Below, piece after piece: positions 59,136 through 64,000 of a DNA stretch of 64,000 bases. Every line of letters begins with the position of its first letter. Position 1 is the stretch's first letter. Source of the DNA: Euryodendron excelsum. Its lineage: Eukaryota; Streptophyta; Magnoliopsida; Ericales; Pentaphylacaceae. The translations under genes and the position numbers were made by a program. The notes under the pieces are model-generated. The model was not told the DNA's origin. It saw only the letters and a program-made list of their open reading frames with translations, and made no database searches. The stretch lies in NCBI GenBank assembly GCA_033060915.1, contig CM065378.1, positions 8,936,001 through 9,000,000 on the forward strand. Direction: 5' to 3'.

Positions 59136-62100
59136 TTCTCCCTAAATGACTTTTACATAAAAAGATACCTCATTAAAACCTTGCTAGAAAAAATTCAGTG
59201 AAAAAAAATCTTACAGAAGAAAAAAGAGTACAATATTCTTGTGCAGCATAATAAGGTATAGATGCGTTAAAACTGTCTCGTTAAAACCTTGCCAAGAAAA
59301 GCCCTATGGGAAAAAAAACTGTTAGCAAAAGCAAAAGAGTACAGTATGTGACTCCCTTCATTCATACATCTGATATGAAGTTAATAGTTTCACTTGTTCA
59401 GAATGAAAGATATTTGAGACAACGCATGCCAATGTTGTGTACCAATTTGACAAATGTTACAATTGAGAGTACTTTAGTAAATAAGTCTGTTAAGTTATCA
59501 CTCGAATGTATCTATTAAACATCAATATCACTGTTTTTCTGGAGTTCATGTACATAAAAGAACTTTAGCTATATATGTTTGGTTCTATTACTTTTGAAGT
59601 AGCCTTTCTTAATTTGTGAAATACATGCTGCATTATCTTCATACAATATCATTAAGGTGTCTTTGATAGAGGATAATCCGCAACCTTGTTGAATATATTA
59701 AATCATAAATCTCAATTAAATGCACTCTCGACTTACTTCATGAATTGTAATAATCTCAGAATGATTTGAACAAGTTACAGTTAGTGTCTGATTCATAGAT
59801 CGCCAAGATATAGCAGTGTTACTATAGGTAAATATATACCCGGTTCGTGACTGTGTTTTATGTGGATCAGAGAGGTAATTAGCATCTGTATAGCCAACTA
59901 ACTCTGATTCTGCTCCTTTAAATAGAATAAACTCATAGCTGTTGTTCCTCAGAGGTAAAGGAATATGTACTTTACCCCTTTTCAATGCCTTTGAATTGGT
60001 ATCGAACTATATCTTGCCAGTAAATTGATAGAAAATGCAATATCGGGTCTTACGCAATTTGCAAGATACATAAGAGTTCCAATAGCACTGAGATATGGTA
60101 CTTCAAAATCAATAATTTCTTTACCATCTTCTTGAGGACAAAAAGAATCATTTTGCACATCCAGTGATTGGACAATCATGGGAGAACTCAATGGATGAGT
60201 TTTATCCAGATAAAATCAATTCAGAACATTTTTTTGTATATGTAAACTAATGGATGAGAATTCCATTTGATAAGTGCCCAATTTGTAATTCAAGACAAAA
60301 TTTTATTTTTTCAAGATCTTTCATTTCAAACTCATTCTTTAAATAACTAGTAGTTGCTATAATCTCTTTAGAAGTTCTAATAAGATTCAGATCATCAACA
60401 TAGATTGCAATAACATCAAATTCAAATTCTTATTTCTTAATAAAAACATATGGACAAATTGTATTATTCACATATCCATTTTTAAATAGATATTCACTGA
60501 GACGATTGTATCACATGCGTCCAGATTACTTTAACCCATATAAAGATTTTTGAAGCTTGATTTTGAAATATTTGCTTCAAGCATTTTAAATCATTCAGGA
60601 ATTTTCATATATATATATCATTATCTATTTCACCATATAAGTAGGTTGTCACTACGTCCATCAGACCCATATTCAGTCCTTCTGAGACTGACAAATTAAT
60701 AAAGAATCTAAATGTAATTGTATCAATTATAGAAGAGTATGCTTCATCATAATCAATACTAGATCTCTGCGAGAAATCTTGTGCTACTCGTCAGCTTTAT
60801 ATTTCGCAATTTCATTTTTCTGATTTCGTTTTCGCATGAATACTCACTTATATCTAACAGGTTTTACATCTTCTGGTGTATGGACTACGGGTCCAAATAC
60901 TTTGCGTTGTGTTAATGAATTTAATTCTATCTCAATAGCTTATTTCTATTTTAGCCAATCATTTCTACATCGACATTCGTCAACTGTTAGTGGTTCAATC
61001 TCCTTATTACTTCTTGTAATTTCGAGAGCCACTTGAAATGAAAATATGTTATTGACAACAATTTAATTTTTATTTCATGTTTCTCCTGTATTCACATAAC
61101 TTATTGAGATCTCATTATTTTCATGTAACATTTCCTCTACATGGGATATCGATTCAGGAGGTTTCTCTTTTGAGAATTCTTTTATAGGAATTCCTTCATC
61201 TGGAGGTTTAGAAATTGTGGTTTCTTCAGGAATACTGATTTTACTTATGTATTTTTGTGTCTTCCTCTTTCTAGGAACTATGTCTTTCGCACCAACAGGT
61301 CTCCCACACTTCATGTTTGCTTTAGATTCATTTGCTGCTATATTAGCAGATTATCCTATAGGGACATCAACACGTGTTGGGATATTAGCAGCTGGTATAT
61401 ATGATTTTGTTATCTTCTTTGTGTCGGTAAACACATTAGGTAATTGATTTGCAATCGTCTATAAATAAATGATCTTGTGAATTTCTTATTCATATTGATT
61501 TGTTTGAGGATCAAGATGAGATATGGTGTAAGCATTCCAAGTGATCTCATGCTGCTTTTCTAATTGCGTCTTATCTCCCTTTAATGGTGAAAAACGTGTC
61601 TCATCAAAATGACAATCCATAAAATGTGCAATGAATGCATTTCATGTTAAACTTCAATATATCTAATAATAGATGGAGAATAAAAATCAATATAAATTTC
61701 AAGTCGACGTTGGGGACTCATCTTAGTATATTGTGGTGGCGTAATTAGTACATATACAATACAACCAAAAACCCTTAGATGTGAAATATTTGGTTGTTGA
61801 CCAAAAACAAGTTGTAATGGTGAATATTCATGATAAGCAATAGGTTAGACACGAACTAATGATGCAGCATGTAATATGACATATCCCCAAGTAGAGACAG
61901 GTAATTTTGTTCTCATAAATAAAGTTCGAGCTATCAACTGAAGGCGTTTGATAAAAAATTCAGTTAGACCATTTTGTGTGTGTGTATATGCAATAGGATG
62001 TTCAACATCAATCCCTATAGGCATGCAATAATCATTAAAAGCTTGAGATGTAAACTTACCAACATTATCCAGTTGTATTGACTTAATCGGATAATCTAAA

Positions 62101-64000
62101 AACTATACTCGTAATCTGATGATTTGATTAAGAAGCCCAGCAAATGCAACATTACGCGTAGAAAGTAAACAAATATGCGACCATCGAGTGGATGCATTTT
62201 ATTAAAATTATAAAATAACCAAATTATCCACATGGTAGGTGTATCGGCCCACATATATCCTCTTGAATTATTTATAAAAAGGTTGATGATTCAACTACTA
62301 CTTTTGAAGGTAATAGTCTTACAATTAATTTTTCTGGTGAACAAGCGGGACATGTATAATCACTTGATAAAATAATCTTCTGGTTTTCTAACGGATGCTC
62401 ACGAGAGTTCTTAATTATTCGACGCATCATCGTTAATCTCGAATGGCTAAGACGATCATGAGAAAGTATAAATTTTTTTGGGTTAAAACACTTATGGTGC
62501 ATCATTTCAAGTAATTAAGTGATTTCATAATTCTTATAGTCATATAATATAATTCAGAAGAGAATGTAGCGAGTTTTTCTAATATATGCTTCTGGCATGA
62601 AACAATAGAAGTAATGTAAAAATATTATTTATTATCTTCATTTGTTATCTCTATATGATACCCATTACTACACATATATCTTTAAAACTTAGCAAATTTT
62701 TTGTATCTTTAGTTGAATACATAACATCATCAATATAGAATTTTGTTCCTTTTGGCAACAATATATTGGCTTTTTCAGAACCTTTAATTAATTTTGTTGT
62801 GCCAGATATTGTCTTAATATTATTTTCAGCTAATGTTAAATTTATAAAATATTTTATCTCTCAAAGAATTATGTGAGTTATTGCACTGTCTACTAGACAT
62901 ATATATCCATCATTTATCTTGGAATAAATTAATGTATTAGTGCGTTCCATGCTTCTATATACAAAATATAAAAATTGCTTACAAAAATAAAACATACTAG
63001 AAAAATATTACTTCATTAAAGAGAAACATACTAGAAAACATGACACGAGAAAGATAACAAATTATAAGGAACAAGAAAATAAAACTAGTTGGTACGGATA
63101 TTTTCATCACCAATTAAGTGATCTATTTTTTCATTAAAATCTGTAAAAACATCAAAGTAAAGTGACATCTACGAGTCATTAAAGTCTGTACAATTTATTT
63201 CTCCTTTTTTCCTTTTATCTTTTGTTGATACTCGGTAAAGATCCACTAATGGTTTGTGCATACAGCAGGTACATGACCAATATCTTTTCACACCACACCT
63301 ATAACAAACATCTTCATAATTTTTAGGAAGTTTATTCTATAAATATTTTTCTTTTTCTTCTTTTGTTTCATATTGATTCCATTGCTAGTGGTATGGTGTG
63401 GTAGTCTTAATTCGAGAATTTGAAAAATTATAACTGTTATCTCCACGGTAACTCCCACGATGACAAAAATAATCTCTGCCACGGCCACATCCGCAGCCAC
63501 GTCCACAACTACGTCCATAAAATGATACCGCATTCACTTCAAGAAATAGTGTAGAACCGGTCAGGTGAGACTGGCGATTTTTCATCAGCAGCTCATTATT
63601 TTGTTCAGTTAGAAGAAGACATGATATCAATTTTAAATATTTCTTATAACCCTGCTTTCAATATTGCTACTGTAGGAGCACATTCGAGGCATAAAATATG
63701 GAGTATATTTTTTTCTAATATATCTTCATCATTAATATTTTTTCCACATAATTTCAATTGTGTGTTGATTTTAAATAATGTAGAATTATATTCACTAACA
63801 GTTTTAAAATCTTGCAATCTCAAGTGCATCCAATCATAGCAAGCTCTAGGGAGAAACATGGTCTTCTGATACTCATATCTCTCTTTTAAATTTTTTCATA
63901 GTGTCAGTGGGTCTTTTACCATAAGGTATTTAGTTTTTAATTTTTCGTGAATATGATGATAAATAAAATTATTACTTTTGCACGATCCTATTAGAATTAT
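59136..64000 (-). mobile_element. Second Ty1/copia retrotransposon, heavily decayed, runs off the window
   Basis: Minus strand, 5' to 3': gag (DWMHLRLQDFKTVSEY near 63830-63780), an Arg/Gly-rich knuckle region (about 63550-63400), protease remnant CLVDSAITHII (near 62900), GAG-pre-integrase (HDRLSHSRLTMMRRI near 62450-62400), integrase remnants (62200-61600), reverse transcriptase remnants (60850-60050, including GTLMYLANCVRPDIAF), RNase H (VGYTDANYLSD near 59900) and the 3' non-coding tail with repeated TAGCAAGGTTTTAA words (59300-59170). Stops and frame changes occur every few hundred bases. It is a different copia lineage from 25191-30305 and much older. The 5' LTR lies beyond base 64000. 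Confidence 0.88.

Noticed and set aside
1..64000. tRNA, rRNA, CRISPR arrays, prokaryotic operons or phage genes
   Set aside because: I looked for these and saw none. The splice structure and transposon content are those of a plant nuclear genome.

Overview
This window is nuclear DNA from a flowering plant, probably a eudicot. Genes have many short exons joined by GT-AG introns of up to about 6 kb, the sequence is AT-rich, and most of it is transposon-derived (LINE, Ty1/copia, Ty3/gypsy and many small DNA transposons). The protein families found are plant types. I could not assign a species. I see no operon, CRISPR array, rRNA or tRNA, and no sign of bacterial transfer.

Layout. 1-2900: an antisense L1-like LINE broken by two nested hAT-like MITEs. 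3320-13563 (+): a protein phosphatase 2A scaffold (A) subunit gene, disabled by two in-frame stops and a lost splice donor; its introns hold a Ty3/gypsy 3' remnant and a solo LTR. 13564-20500: repeats and one weak small-gene candidate. 20500-35210: a tandem direct duplication of about 4.7 kb. Unit 1 carries an intact class-I carboxylesterase gene (-) and unit 2 a frameshifted copy. A 5'-truncated Ty1/copia element lies between them. Three MITE-type insertions found in only one unit each can be placed after the duplication. 35210-41400: gene-free repeats, including a large hairpin element and purine-rich MITEs. 41726-43867 (+): an intact PLAC8/PLANT CADMIUM RESISTANCE-type membrane protein gene behind a triplicated promoter region. 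45856-46405 (+): a two-exon gene for a conserved-looking plant protein I cannot name. 47388-57751 (-): an 11-exon TGA-class bZIP gene, the likely orthologue of PERIANTHIA; its largest intron contains a second solo LTR of the family seen in the phosphatase pseudogene and two Mutator-like elements with 9-bp target duplications. 58766-64000 (-): a second, heavily decayed Ty1/copia element running off the window.

The genes do not form a pathway. The main interest is structural: paired duplicated units that give empty-site controls for insertions, a decayed phosphatase scaffold gene, a reading-phase conflict at exon 1/2 of the PERIANTHIA-like gene, and the repeated promoter module. I did not find a convincing new biological system. 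All coordinates of multi-exon genes come from reading splice sites by eye and comparing with remembered family sequences; none has been tested with transcripts.
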